From Ruminococcus sp. UBA5884 (GTDB lineage Bacteria; Bacillota; Clostridia; Oscillospirales; Ruminococcaceae), in contig DJFA01000087.1 in the NCBI GenBank assembly GCA_002431975.1, positions 7,621 through 15,279 of the forward strand: a stretch of DNA of 7,659 nt, given 5' to 3'. The translations under genes were made by a program, and so were the position numbers. The notes beneath the pieces are model-generated. The model was not told where the DNA came from. It saw only the letters and a list, made by a program, of their open reading frames with translations, and did no database searches. Positions 1 through 6,875 of this stretch are shown piece after piece. Positions within the stretch are counted from its first letter, which is position 1; every line of letters starts with the position of its first letter.

Positions 1-21
1 AACGATAGTTTGCTGAATTAA

Positions 22-85
22 GGGTTTAACCATAATTTAAACATTCTGTTAAATACCAAACCGTTTGAGATTGCAGGTTAAACCC
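22..85. repeat. 10-bp perfect inverted repeat in the leader upstream of remB
   Basis: The arms are gggtttaacc at 22-31 and ggttaaaccc at 76-85, exact reverse complements separated by 44 bases of AT-rich sequence. Each arm is itself nearly palindromic (ggtt-t-aacc). There is no T-run after the second arm, so it does not look like a terminator. It could be an operator, the ends of a small repeat element that has the gggcg palindrome just outside it, or chance. Seen directly; role unknown. Confidence 0.45.
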
Positions 86-87
86 AA

Positions 88-109
88 AACGGGCGACCAT
101 TGGTCGCCC
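88..109. repeat. Palindromic intergenic repeat, copy 1
   Basis: The core gggcgaccattggtcgccc at 91-109 is a perfect 9-bp palindrome around one central base. As RNA it would fold as an 8-bp stem with an ATT triloop. The same 22-base stretch, including the leading 'aac', recurs at 6905-6926 with only the central base swapped (t to a). It is followed by 'atacag' rather than a T-run, so it is a poor terminator on this strand. It belongs to a dispersed repeat family with two more members at 6876-6945 and 7028-7086. Confidence 0.75.
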
Positions 110-122
110 ATACAGAAATAAA

Positions 123-153
123 ATTCAACATTCCAACAGTTGAATTGTTGAAT
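123..153. repeat. AT-rich inverted repeat and TTGAA cluster upstream of remB
   Basis: The arms attcaaca (123-130) and tgttgaat (146-153) are exact reverse complements, with a smaller caac-a-gttg palindrome (134-142) between them. TTGAAT also occurs directly repeated at 140-145 and 148-153. The element ends about 55 bases before the remB start, where an operator or a leader hairpin would be expected. No T-run follows. Seen directly; function unknown. Confidence 0.45.
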
Positions 154-208
154 ATTTCAGTTAAAACAATTCACACCTGCACGGGATAAAAATTGAAAGG
201 ATTTTTCC

Positions 209-487
209 ATGTATATACATCTTGGAAACAATGTATCAGTAAGTACTGATGATATAATCGGTATATTCGATATAGAAAATACATCAACCAGCGAAAGCAC
301 AAAGAATTTTCTGCGTCATGCGGCAGAAACAGGCAGGACTGTAAGCGTTTCATACGAAATGCCAAAAAGCTTTATAGTCTGCACTGACAGAAACAATCAG
401 GAAATTATATATATTTCTCAGATATCTGCATCAGCTCTCAGAAAACGGGCTGCCCAGAATGATGAGATACAGAATTGGAGGATTTGA
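209..487 (+). CDS. remB: RemB-like (DUF370) extracellular matrix regulator
   Basis: This is a 92-residue protein of the RemB (formerly YaaB, DUF370) family, related to the DNA-binding biofilm regulator RemA. The N-terminus MYIHLGNNVSVSTDDIIGIF matches the family's hallmark start and 'S..DIIGIFD' segment. The later 'PKSFIVC', 'IYISQISASALRKRA' segment matches the conserved C-terminal part. It is slightly longer than the Bacillus subtilis protein (about 80 residues). The ATG has a good ribosome binding site, AAAGGA at 196-201, 7 bases upstream. The stop lies 2 bases before the gyrB ATG, and the gyrB ribosome binding site is inside the last codons of remB, so the two are probably translationally coupled. 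In B. subtilis and many Clostridia this gene sits between recF and gyrB, so recF is expected just upstream of the window. The exact regulatory target in this organism is not known from sequence. Confidence 0.9.
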   Translation: MYIHLGNNVSVSTDDIIGIFDIENTSTSESTKNFLRHAAETGRTVSVSYEMPKSFIVCTDRNNQEIIYISQISASALRKRAAQNDEIQNWRI

Positions 488-489
488 TT

Positions 490-2415
490 ATGGCTGTGAA
501 CCAGAGCTATGACGAAAATCAGATACAGGTTCTTGAAGGACTTGAAGCAGTAAGAGTCCGTCCGGGAATGTATATCGGCTCAACCGGTGAAAGAGGTCTT
601 CATCACCTTGTCTACGAAATAGTTGACAATGCCATTGATGAGGCTCTTGCCGGTTACTGTACCGAAATAAAGGTTGATATACTTCCGGGCGACGTTATCG
701 AGGTTTCAGACAACGGCAGAGGTATCCCGACAGGTATTCATCCTACCGAAAAAATTTCAGCAGCAACCGTTGTGTATACCGTTCTTCATGCAGGAGGAAA
801 ATTCGGCGGCGGCGGCTATAAGGTCGCAGGAGGTCTTCACGGTGTAGGTGCATCAGTCGTAAATGCCCTCTCTGAATGGCTTGAACTTACCGTAAATGAC
901 GGAAAAAATATTCACTTCCAGAGATTTGAAAGAGGAGAATACAGCAAGCCTATTGAAATTATCGGTCAGACTTCCAGGACAGGTACTACAGTACGTTTCA
1001 AGGCTGACCCGGAAATATTTGAAACCACTACATCATATGATTATGAAACTCTCCTTAAAAGACTCCGTGAACAGGCTTTCCTCAATGCAGGAATAAAAAT
1101 TGTCTTTACTGACCGCCGCTGTTCTGACAGCATTCAGGGCGAAACTCTCCACTATGAGGGCGGCATAAGACAGTTCGTTGAACATATCCACAGAACAAAG
1201 GGTCTTGAAGGCATTTCACCAGTCATATATCTGTCAGGCAAAAAAGATGATTCCTCTGCTGAAATCGCTCTCCAGTACAATGACAGCTACAATGAGGTAA
1301 TACTCTCATTTGCCAACAATATTCATACAATTGACGGCGGTACTCATGAAACAGGCTTTAAAAATGCCCTTACAAAAGTAATCAATGAATACGGAAAGAA
1401 ATTCGGCCTTTTAAAAGACGGCGAAAAGCTTATGGGTGATGATGTAAGAGAAGGTCTTACCGCAATAATATCCGTAAAGCTTACAAACTGCGAATTTGAA
1501 GGTCAGACAAAGGGAAGACTCGGAAACTATGAGGTCAAGCCCTTTATTGAAAATCTCGTTTCAGAACAGCTTATGAATTACCTTGAGGAAAATCCAGCTG
1601 ATGCAAGAGCTATTTTCGATAAATCAGTTGCTGCCCAGAAAGCAAGAGAAGCCGCAAAGAGGGCAAGAGAACTTACAAGACGCAAAACTGCCATGGAGGG
1701 AGCTTCACTCCCCGGAAAACTTGCTGACTGCTCGGAGCGTGATATGCAGTATACTGAAATATATATCGTTGAGGGAGATTCTGCCGGCGGTTCTGCAAAA
1801 ATGGGTCGTGACAGAAGATATCAGGCAATTCTTCCTCTCTGGGGAAAAATGCTCAATGTTGAAAAATCAAGACTTGACAAGATATACGGCAATGAAAAGC
1901 TTATGCCGGTTGTTACCGCTCTCGGAACAGGTCTTGGCGATGATTTCAATATTGAAAAACTCCGCTACGGCAAGATAATCATAATGGCTGATGCCGATGT
2001 TGACGGTTCTCATATAAGAACGCTTCTCCTTACATTTTTCTTCAGATTCATGAAGCCGCTTGTTGCAAACGGAAACATATATCTTGCACAGCCTCCTCTT
2101 TTCAAGGTCTACAGAGGAAAGAAAACTCTCTATGCATTCTCTGACGAGGAGCGTGACAGATGCATTGCAGAACTCTCCGCTGACGGAAATTCCTCAAAGG
2201 TTGAAGTCCAGCGTTACAAAGGTCTTGGTGAAATGGACCCTGAACAGCTCTGGGAAACCACTATGAACCCTGAAACCAGAACCATCATAAAAATTGAAAT
2301 GGAGGACGCTGCAAAGGCTGATGAAACCTTTACCATACTTATGGGTGACAAAGTCGCTCCAAGGCGTGCATTTATCGAGAAAAATGCCAGGTATGTAAAA
2401 AATCTTGATATCTGA
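490..2415 (+). CDS. gyrB: DNA gyrase subunit B
   Basis: This is the ATPase and strand-passage subunit of DNA gyrase, 641 residues, the usual size for Gram-positive GyrB without insertions. The N-terminal GHKL ATPase shows 'YEIVDNAIDEALAG' (catalytic Glu about residue 43, Asn about 47), 'VSDNGRGIP' (about 73-80) and the glycine-rich 'GGGGYKVAGGLHGVGASVVNA'. The transducer domain carries the 'EGQTKGRLGN' loop with the ATP-contacting QTK lysine. The TOPRIM domain has E428-G-D-S and D501-A-D-V-D505, the metal-binding acidic residues. The C-terminal part has 'RYKGLGEMDPEQLWETTM'. I chose the ATG at 490, which has GGAGG at 477-481 with 8-base spacing. An upstream in-frame TTG at 475 overlaps that site and is unlikely. 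The gene begins 2 bases after remB and ends 10 bases before the next start. No domain or key residue is missing. Confidence 0.98.
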   Translation: MAVNQSYDENQIQVLEGLEAVRVRPGMYIGSTGERGLHHLVYEIVDNAIDEALAGYCTEIKVDILPGDVIEVSDNGRGIPTGIHPTEKISAATVVYTVLHAGGKFGGGGYKVAGGLHGVGASVVNALSEWLELTVNDGKNIHFQRFERGEYSKPIEIIGQTSRTGTTVRFKADPEIFETTTSYDYETLLKRLREQAFLNAGIKIVFTDRRCSDSIQGETLHYEGGIRQFVEHIHRTKGLEGISPVIYLSGKKDDSSAEIALQYNDSYNEVILSFANNIHTIDGGTHETGFKNALTKVINEYGKKFGLLKDGEKLMGDDVREGLTAIISVKLTNCEFEGQTKGRLGNYEVKPFIENLVSEQLMNYLEENPADARAIFDKSVAAQKAREAAKRARELTRRKTAMEGASLPGKLADCSERDMQYTEIYIVEGDSAGGSAKMGRDRRYQAILPLWGKMLNVEKSRLDKIYGNEKLMPVVTALGTGLGDDFNIEKLRYGKIIIMADADVDGSHIRTLLLTFFFRFMKPLVANGNIYLAQPPLFKVYRGKKTLYAFSDEERDRCIAELSADGNSSKVEVQRYKGLGEMDPEQLWETTMNPETRTIIKIEMEDAAKADETFTILMGDKVAPRRAFIEKNARYVKNLDI

Positions 2416-2425
2416 GGAGGACAGC

Positions 2426-3028
2426 GTGAAGAATAATGATGAAATACCGCTGATTTCAAAGAAATACAGCATACCGTCTTCACTTTACGGCACAGCCTTC
2501 AAAGTATTCCAGAAAAAATATGTCTATCCGAGAAACTGGATAATGACTGTCCTTTTCCTCGGAATAGCCGGATATTACTTTTTCTGCCTTGCTTCTGACA
2601 TGGAAAATATCATGTACTGGCTGTTTGCCGCAGTATGTCTTGCACTTACGGCATCACTCTGGTATAATCCGTATAAACTCCGGAAAAACCTTGTGAAATC
2701 CGTTGAAAATATCGTTGATGATGTCTATATGCTCGATATATATGAAACATTTATGACTGTCGGAATGGTTCAGGAACAGGATACTGTTACTGATGCTGCT
2801 GATGATGACGATGATTTCTTTGCATCTGACAAACAGAAAATCCAGACAACCGGAATACCTCTTGACAGCAGTATCAGAATAATTGAAAAACCTGACTTCT
2901 TTATCGTCTATATCGTAAAGAGCGTATTTTATATAATCCCTAAAAATGCTTTCTTGCCAGACGAAATTTTAAAAATGCAGAAGCATTTTGAGGATAAACT
3001 CGGAAAAAATTTTTTTAAGCAGAAATAG
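2426..3028 (+). CDS. Two-pass membrane protein resembling the YcxB-like family
   Basis: This is a 200-residue protein with two hydrophobic helices close together at about residues 38-56 (NWIMTVLFLGIAGYYFFCLA) and 63-79 (MYWLFAAVCLALTASLW). A positively charged stretch (YKLRKNLVK) and a soluble C-terminal domain follow. The late segment 'IPLDSSIRIIEKPDFFIVYIVKSVFYIIPKNAFLPDEI' matches the pattern of YcxB-like C-terminal domains, where a 'I.E...FFI.Y......IIPK.AF' strand pair is typical. The family has no assigned biochemical role. A run of aspartates (about 125-130) separates the two halves of the soluble domain and probably forms a loop. The GTG start at 2426 has GAGGAGG at 2414-2420, 5 bases away. 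An upstream in-frame TTG at 2405 lies inside gyrB and before that site, so I rejected it. The gene sits between gyrB and gyrA, 10 bases after one and 15 before the other, so it must be co-expressed with gyrase. Family assignment is by eye. Confidence 0.8.
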   Translation: MKNNDEIPLISKKYSIPSSLYGTAFKVFQKKYVYPRNWIMTVLFLGIAGYYFFCLASDMENIMYWLFAAVCLALTASLWYNPYKLRKNLVKSVENIVDDVYMLDIYETFMTVGMVQEQDTVTDAADDDDDFFASDKQKIQTTGIPLDSSIRIIEKPDFFIVYIVKSVFYIIPKNAFLPDEILKMQKHFEDKLGKNFFKQK

Positions 3029-3043
3029 AAAGGCGTGAGCAGC

Positions 3044-5554
3044 TTGTACGATGATACAAATTCAAAAATCATACCCGTTGATATAGAAAAGGAAATGAAA
3101 AAATCCTTCCTTGAGTATTCAATGTCAGTAATCGTTGCCAGAGCATTGCCTGATGTCCGTGACGGTCTTAAACCGGTTCACAGGAGAATACTCTATACAA
3201 TGTTTGAAAACGGTCTGACTCCGGAAAAGCCTTACCGTAAATGTGCCGATACTGTAGGTTCAGTGCTCGGAAGCTATCACCCTCACGGTGACGCTTCTGT
3301 ATATGATGCACTTGTCCGTCTTGCACAGGACTTTTCAATGCGTTATCCGCTTATTGACGGTCACGGAAACTTCGGCTCGATAGACGGCGACCCGCCTGCC
3401 GCTTACCGTTATACAGAATCAAAGATGTCTAAAATGGCTGTCGAAATGCTTACTGACATAAACAAGGAAACTATTCCCTATATGTCAAACTATGACGACC
3501 GTCTTAAAGAACCTGTTGTTCTTCCGTCAAGATTCCCGAATATTCTTGTAAACGGCTCAACAGGAATAGCTGTCGGTATGGCAACAAATATCCCTCCGCA
3601 TAATCTCGGTGAGGTGACAGATGCCATAAACCTTATGATTGACAATCCTGACTGCTCAATGGACGAGCTTATGGAATGCATAAAAGGCCCTGATTTCCCG
3701 ACAGGCGGCATAATAATGGGAAAGGCAGGCATAAGAGCCTCATATGCCACAGGCAGAGGAAAGATAACTCTCAGGGCAAAAACTTCAATTGAAGAAATAA
3801 AGGGCAGAAACTGCATTATAATCAGCGAAATTCCATATATGGTAAACAAAGCACGCCTTATCGAAAGCATTGCAAGCCATGTCAAGGAAAAACGCATAGA
3901 AGGCATTCACTTTATCCGTGACGAATCCGACAGAGCCGGAATGAGAATAGTTATAGAACTTAAAAAGGACGCTATTCCTCAGATAGTTTTAAATAAACTT
4001 TTCTCATATACTCAGCTTCAGGAAACTGTAGGAGTCATAATGATTGCCATTGTAAACGGCGAGCCTAAGCTCCTCAATCTCAAACAGATACTTCACGAAT
4101 ATCTTAAATTCCAGTATGATGTCATAGTAAACCGCACTCTCTTTGACCTTAAAAAAGCAAAGGCAAGAGCTCATATACTTACAGGTCTTGTGCTTGCTGT
4201 TGACTTTATCGATGAGGTTCTTTCAATACTCCGCTCCAGCAGCTCAATCCCTGACGGCAAGAACAGACTTATGGAACGTTTTGCTGATACGGATATAACA
4301 GAGCTTGTCGGAATGAAAGAATATCATGGCGAACATGAAACAGGCCTTTCACCTGAACAGGCTGATGCTATAGTCCAGATGAGATTCGGTCAGCTTACCG
4401 GTCTTGAACGTCAGAAACTCATTGACGAACTCGGCGTTCTTACGGATAAAATCAATGAACTTACTGAAATCCTTGAAGATGACAGCAGAATCTATGGCAT
4501 AATCAGGGACGAACTCGGCGAAATACGCAGAAAATACAGCGATGACAGAAGAACAGCAATTGAATCAGTAAGCGGTGAGGTCGATATTGAAGACCTTATA
4601 CCTGAAGAGGACTGCGTTGTTGCATATACAAATATCGGCTATATCAAGAGAGTTCCCGTTGATGTCTATAAGACACAGAAGCGTGGCGGAAAAGGAGTTT
4701 CCGGCATGAAGCAGCGTGAAGAGGACTTTGTCAATGAAATGTTCATTGCATCTTCACATGACAGCGTGCTTTTCATAAGCAACAAGGGTATCATGTACAA
4801 GCTCAAATGCTATGAAGTGCCGGAAGGCTCAAAGGGTTCAAGAGGAGTCAATATTGTAAATCTGCTTCCGCTTTCAGACGGTGAAAAAATATCTGCAATG
4901 ATAAAAACCACTGATTTTGATGCGGGAAAATATATAACAATGGTCACAAAAAACGGCAAGATAAAACGTACTAACCTTTCAGAATACAGAAATGTACGCA
5001 AAAAGGGTCTTATTGCAATAGGTCTTGATGAAGGCGATGAAATCGCAGGTGTAAGAATGACTGACGGTTCTGCCGACCTTATGATTGCCACAAGAAAAGG
5101 TATGATAATCCGCATAAGCGAGGACGATATAAGAGCTTTGTCACGTTCTGCACATGGTGTGAAGGCTATACGTCTGCATGACGGCGATGAGGTTGTTTCC
5201 ATGGCAAGAGTCCGTGAAGGTGCTTCACTCCTCACTGTAAGCGACAGAGGTTTCGGAAAACGTACTCCTCTTGATGCATACAGGGTTCAGTCAAGAGGCG
5301 GACTTGGTCTTAAAAACTACAAGGTTTCTGATGAAAAGGGCGATGTCTGCGGAATAAAAGTCGTTGATGAAACAGATGATATAATACTTATCTCCGATTC
5401 AGGAGTAATAATCCGTGTCAGAGCGGCAGATATAAGCCTTATGAGCCGTTATGCGGCAGGGGTAAGGATTATGCGTCTTAACGGCGATGAAAGCCGTGTA
5501 GCCGCTTTTACAAGGGCTGAGCATGATGAAGATGATGAAGCTGCTGAAGAATGA
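3044..5554 (+). CDS. gyrA: DNA gyrase subunit A
   Basis: This is the DNA breakage-reunion subunit of gyrase, 836 residues from the chosen start, a normal length. The order is the N-terminal winged-helix domain ('LEYSMSVIVARALPDVRDGLKPVHRRILY'), the quinolone-resistance region ('YHPHGDASVYD', about 78-88), the catalytic tyrosine Y123 in 'AYRYTE', the tower and coiled-coil region, and a six-bladed C-terminal DNA-wrapping domain. The GyrA box QKRGGKG (residues 545-551, bases 4676-4696) marks it as gyrase rather than topoisomerase IV. A second related 'QSRGGLG' motif lies near the end. The tail is acidic (EHDEDDEAAEE). The residue equivalent to E. coli Ser83 is Ala84 here. Start choice: AAAGG at 3029-3033 is 10 bases from TTG 3044 but only 1 base from GTG 3035, so TTG is favoured and GTG (839 residues) remains possible. 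The stop overlaps the next gene by 4 bases. Confidence 0.97.
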   Translation: MYDDTNSKIIPVDIEKEMKKSFLEYSMSVIVARALPDVRDGLKPVHRRILYTMFENGLTPEKPYRKCADTVGSVLGSYHPHGDASVYDALVRLAQDFSMRYPLIDGHGNFGSIDGDPPAAYRYTESKMSKMAVEMLTDINKETIPYMSNYDDRLKEPVVLPSRFPNILVNGSTGIAVGMATNIPPHNLGEVTDAINLMIDNPDCSMDELMECIKGPDFPTGGIIMGKAGIRASYATGRGKITLRAKTSIEEIKGRNCIIISEIPYMVNKARLIESIASHVKEKRIEGIHFIRDESDRAGMRIVIELKKDAIPQIVLNKLFSYTQLQETVGVIMIAIVNGEPKLLNLKQILHEYLKFQYDVIVNRTLFDLKKAKARAHILTGLVLAVDFIDEVLSILRSSSSIPDGKNRLMERFADTDITELVGMKEYHGEHETGLSPEQADAIVQMRFGQLTGLERQKLIDELGVLTDKINELTEILEDDSRIYGIIRDELGEIRRKYSDDRRTAIESVSGEVDIEDLIPEEDCVVAYTNIGYIKRVPVDVYKTQKRGGKGVSGMKQREEDFVNEMFIASSHDSVLFISNKGIMYKLKCYEVPEGSKGSRGVNIVNLLPLSDGEKISAMIKTTDFDAGKYITMVTKNGKIKRTNLSEYRNVRKKGLIAIGLDEGDEIAGVRMTDGSADLMIATRKGMIIRISEDDIRALSRSAHGVKAIRLHDGDEVVSMARVREGASLLTVSDRGFGKRTPLDAYRVQSRGGLGLKNYKVSDEKGDVCGIKVVDETDDIILISDSGVIIRVRAADISLMSRYAAGVRIMRLNGDESRVAAFTRAEHDEDDEAAEE

Positions 5555-6378
5555 AGCTTCTGTTGATAATTCTGTTTCTGTGCATTTTTATTGTCTTTGA
5601 AGCGGTTCGGAATAATATCCCCGTTGTCAGGAAAGTTAAAATAAACTGTCCTGAACTCCGGGGGATAAAAATAGTTCAGCTGTCCGACCTGCACAGGAAA
5701 AAATTCGGACAGCTGAATTCACGTCTGACAAGCCGTATAAGACACCTTTCGCCTTCCCTTATAGTTATGACCGGTGACATGGTAAGCCGCTCTGAAACGG
5801 ACGCTGAGCCCCTTACAGCACTGATTCATGCCTCGGAAAAAATCTGCCCCGTTTATTATGTTCTCGGAAACCATGAAATCGATATGAAAAATGACGATTT
5901 TCAGGAACTTATGGATATTTTTCAACATTCAACAGCCGCATTGTTGAAAAACCAGACCGCTGACATATCAGTCAATGGTAAAACAATTCATATAACAGGT
6001 CTTTGCTATGAGCGTGAAAATTTCAGGAACAGAAACGGCGGATTCAGCTGTCTTAAACCATACGGGATAAATGATATGACTGATTCAGTAGGATTTAAAC
6101 CGGATGACGGCATATATACCATTCTGCTTGCACATAATCCTCTCTATTTTGACACATATGCAAGCTGGGGAGCTGACCTCGTGCTTTCAGGTCATGTTCA
6201 CGGCGGAATTATAAGACTTCCCTTTATTGGCGGTCTTCTCTCTCCTGAAAGAAAGTTTTTCCCGGAATACAGTGCAGGAATATACAGAAAAGACAATACT
6301 GTCATGTATGTGAACTGCGGTCTTGGAAAATTCAGAATTTTCAATCCTCCTGAAATATCATTGATTGAATTTGAATAA
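5551..6378 (+). CDS. Membrane-anchored calcineurin-like metallophosphoesterase
   Basis: This is a 275-residue protein with one N-terminal hydrophobic helix (about residues 2-18, LLLIILFLCIFIVFEAV), predicted to anchor it with the enzyme domain outside the membrane. The dinuclear-metal phosphoesterase motifs are all present in order: D46-x-H48 in 'QLSDLH', G75-D76, the G106-N-H-E109 signature, H195 in 'LLAHNP', and G214-H-V-H-G218. The 'SGHVHGGIIRLPFIGGLLSPERKFFPEYSAGIY' stretch is characteristic of the YaeI/YkuE-type membrane phosphoesterases. Family members have been linked to hydrolysis of UDP-sugars, lipids or other phosphoesters, so the substrate cannot be read from sequence. The ATG at 5551 overlaps the gyrA stop as ATGA, a typical translational coupling arrangement. 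The upstream GAAGA/GATGAAG is only a weak ribosome binding site, which supports coupling. All metal ligands look intact, so it should be active. Confidence 0.92.
   Translation: MKLLLIILFLCIFIVFEAVRNNIPVVRKVKINCPELRGIKIVQLSDLHRKKFGQLNSRLTSRIRHLSPSLIVMTGDMVSRSETDAEPLTALIHASEKICPVYYVLGNHEIDMKNDDFQELMDIFQHSTAALLKNQTADISVNGKTIHITGLCYERENFRNRNGGFSCLKPYGINDMTDSVGFKPDDGIYTILLAHNPLYFDTYASWGADLVLSGHVHGGIIRLPFIGGLLSPERKFFPEYSAGIYRKDNTVMYVNCGLGKFRIFNPPEISLIEFE
5918..5951 (+). repeat. 10-bp perfect inverted repeat inside the phosphoesterase gene
   Basis: The arms tttttcaaca (5918-5927) and tgttgaaaaa (5942-5951) are exact reverse complements with a 14-base spacer. They encode the stretch around FQHSTAALLKN. 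As RNA this would be a moderately stable AT-rich hairpin in mid-gene. No T-run follows, so it is not a terminator. It may be chance. Confidence 0.4.
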
Positions 6379-6401
6379 ATCATGGATTATTTCAGATAAT
6401 A
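6372..6401 (+). promoter_or_regulatory. Possible forespore (sigma-G-like) promoter of spoVAC
   Basis: TGAATA at 6372-6377, overlapping the phosphoesterase stop, and GATAATA at 6395-6401 are separated by 17 bases. The first box equals the -35 and the second matches 6 of 7 positions of the -10 that I recall for sigma-G (CATAMTA). B. subtilis spoVA is transcribed by sigma-G, which fits. Against it, the predicted start would fall at about 6407-6408, right at the ribosome binding site, leaving a very short leader. The same bases also resemble a weak sigma-A promoter (TTGAAT, 18 bases, GATAAT). Confidence 0.35.
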
Positions 6402-6407
6402 TCGTAC

Positions 6408-6413
6408 AGGAGG
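6408..6413 (+). promoter_or_regulatory. Strong ribosome binding site of spoVAC
   Basis: A perfect AGGAGG lies 9 bases before the ATG at 6423. It shows that spoVAC is translated independently of the upstream phosphoesterase, from which it is separated by 44 bases. Confidence 0.85.
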
Positions 6414-6422
6414 GATTTTTAT

Positions 6423-6863
6423 ATGAAGGTTACACCGGAACTCTATAATGATATGAGCAAACAGGCTTCGCCGAAGTCAAAAAGCTGGATTAATATTCCC
6501 GTGGCATTTCTGTCAGGAGGATTAATCTGTCTTATCGGTCAGATAATAAACAGTATTTTTTCATCAAACGGTTTTGACAAGACCGATGCCGGTACATGGA
6601 CATCAGTTATTCTTATACTTGCAAGTGCTTTGCTTACAGGCTTCAATCTCTATGAAAAGATTGCAAAACATGCCGGTGCAGGAACTCTTGTCCCGATAAC
6701 AGGTTTTGCAAATGCAGTTGTGTCGTCTGCCCTTGAATCAAAGACCGAGGGATTTATACTGGGCGTGGGAGCTAAAATATTTACTATTGCAGGCCCTGTT
6801 ATACTCTATGGAACTGCTGCATCTTTTGTTTATGGTCTTATATATTATTTTTTTATAAAATAA
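6423..6863 (+). CDS. spoVAC: Stage V sporulation protein AC (SpoVAC)
   Basis: This is a 146-residue inner-spore-membrane protein, close to the usual 150. The SpoVA complex moves dipicolinic acid (with calcium) into the forespore and releases it at germination. B. subtilis SpoVAC has been described as a mechanosensitive channel component. The family pattern is clear: the soluble N-terminus 'KVTPELYNDMSKQASPKSK', then 'AFLSGGLICLIGQIIN' (first helix, about 24-46), 'SVILILASALLTGFNLYEKIAKHAGAGTLVPITGFANAVVSSALESKTEGFILGVGAKIF', and a last helix (about 120-145). The soluble N-terminus, the 'VPITGFAN' segment and the 'EG.ILGVG..IF' segment point to SpoVAC rather than the shorter SpoVAEB. It normally sits in an operon with spoVAD and spoVAE, but neither follows here. 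Instead there is a repeat-containing gap and an unrelated gene. It is either a single relocated gene or an additional copy. It implies a spore-forming host or recent ancestor. Confidence 0.92.
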   Translation: MKVTPELYNDMSKQASPKSKSWINIPVAFLSGGLICLIGQIINSIFSSNGFDKTDAGTWTSVILILASALLTGFNLYEKIAKHAGAGTLVPITGFANAVVSSALESKTEGFILGVGAKIFTIAGPVILYGTAASFVYGLIYYFFIK

Positions 6864-6875
6864 TGGTTTATTATC

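Noticed and set aside
26..54. Possible sigma-A promoter (TTAACC, 17 bases, TTAAAT) for remB
   Set aside because: Each box matches only 4 of 6 positions, and the upstream gene and any longer operon are outside the window, so a promoter here cannot be supported.
475..489. TTG at 475 as the start of gyrB
   Set aside because: It overlaps the end of remB and contains the ribosome binding site itself. ATG 490 has GGAGG at correct spacing and matches the usual GyrB N-terminus.
3490..3906. Long minus-strand reading frame opposite gyrA (also 4810-5235)
   Set aside because: These are antisense shadows of a clearly coding gyrA region, with no recognisable family features.
6386..6400. attat-ttcag-ataat hairpin before spoVAC
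   Set aside because: It is only five A-T pairs with no T-run, too weak for a terminator, and overlaps the candidate -10 box.
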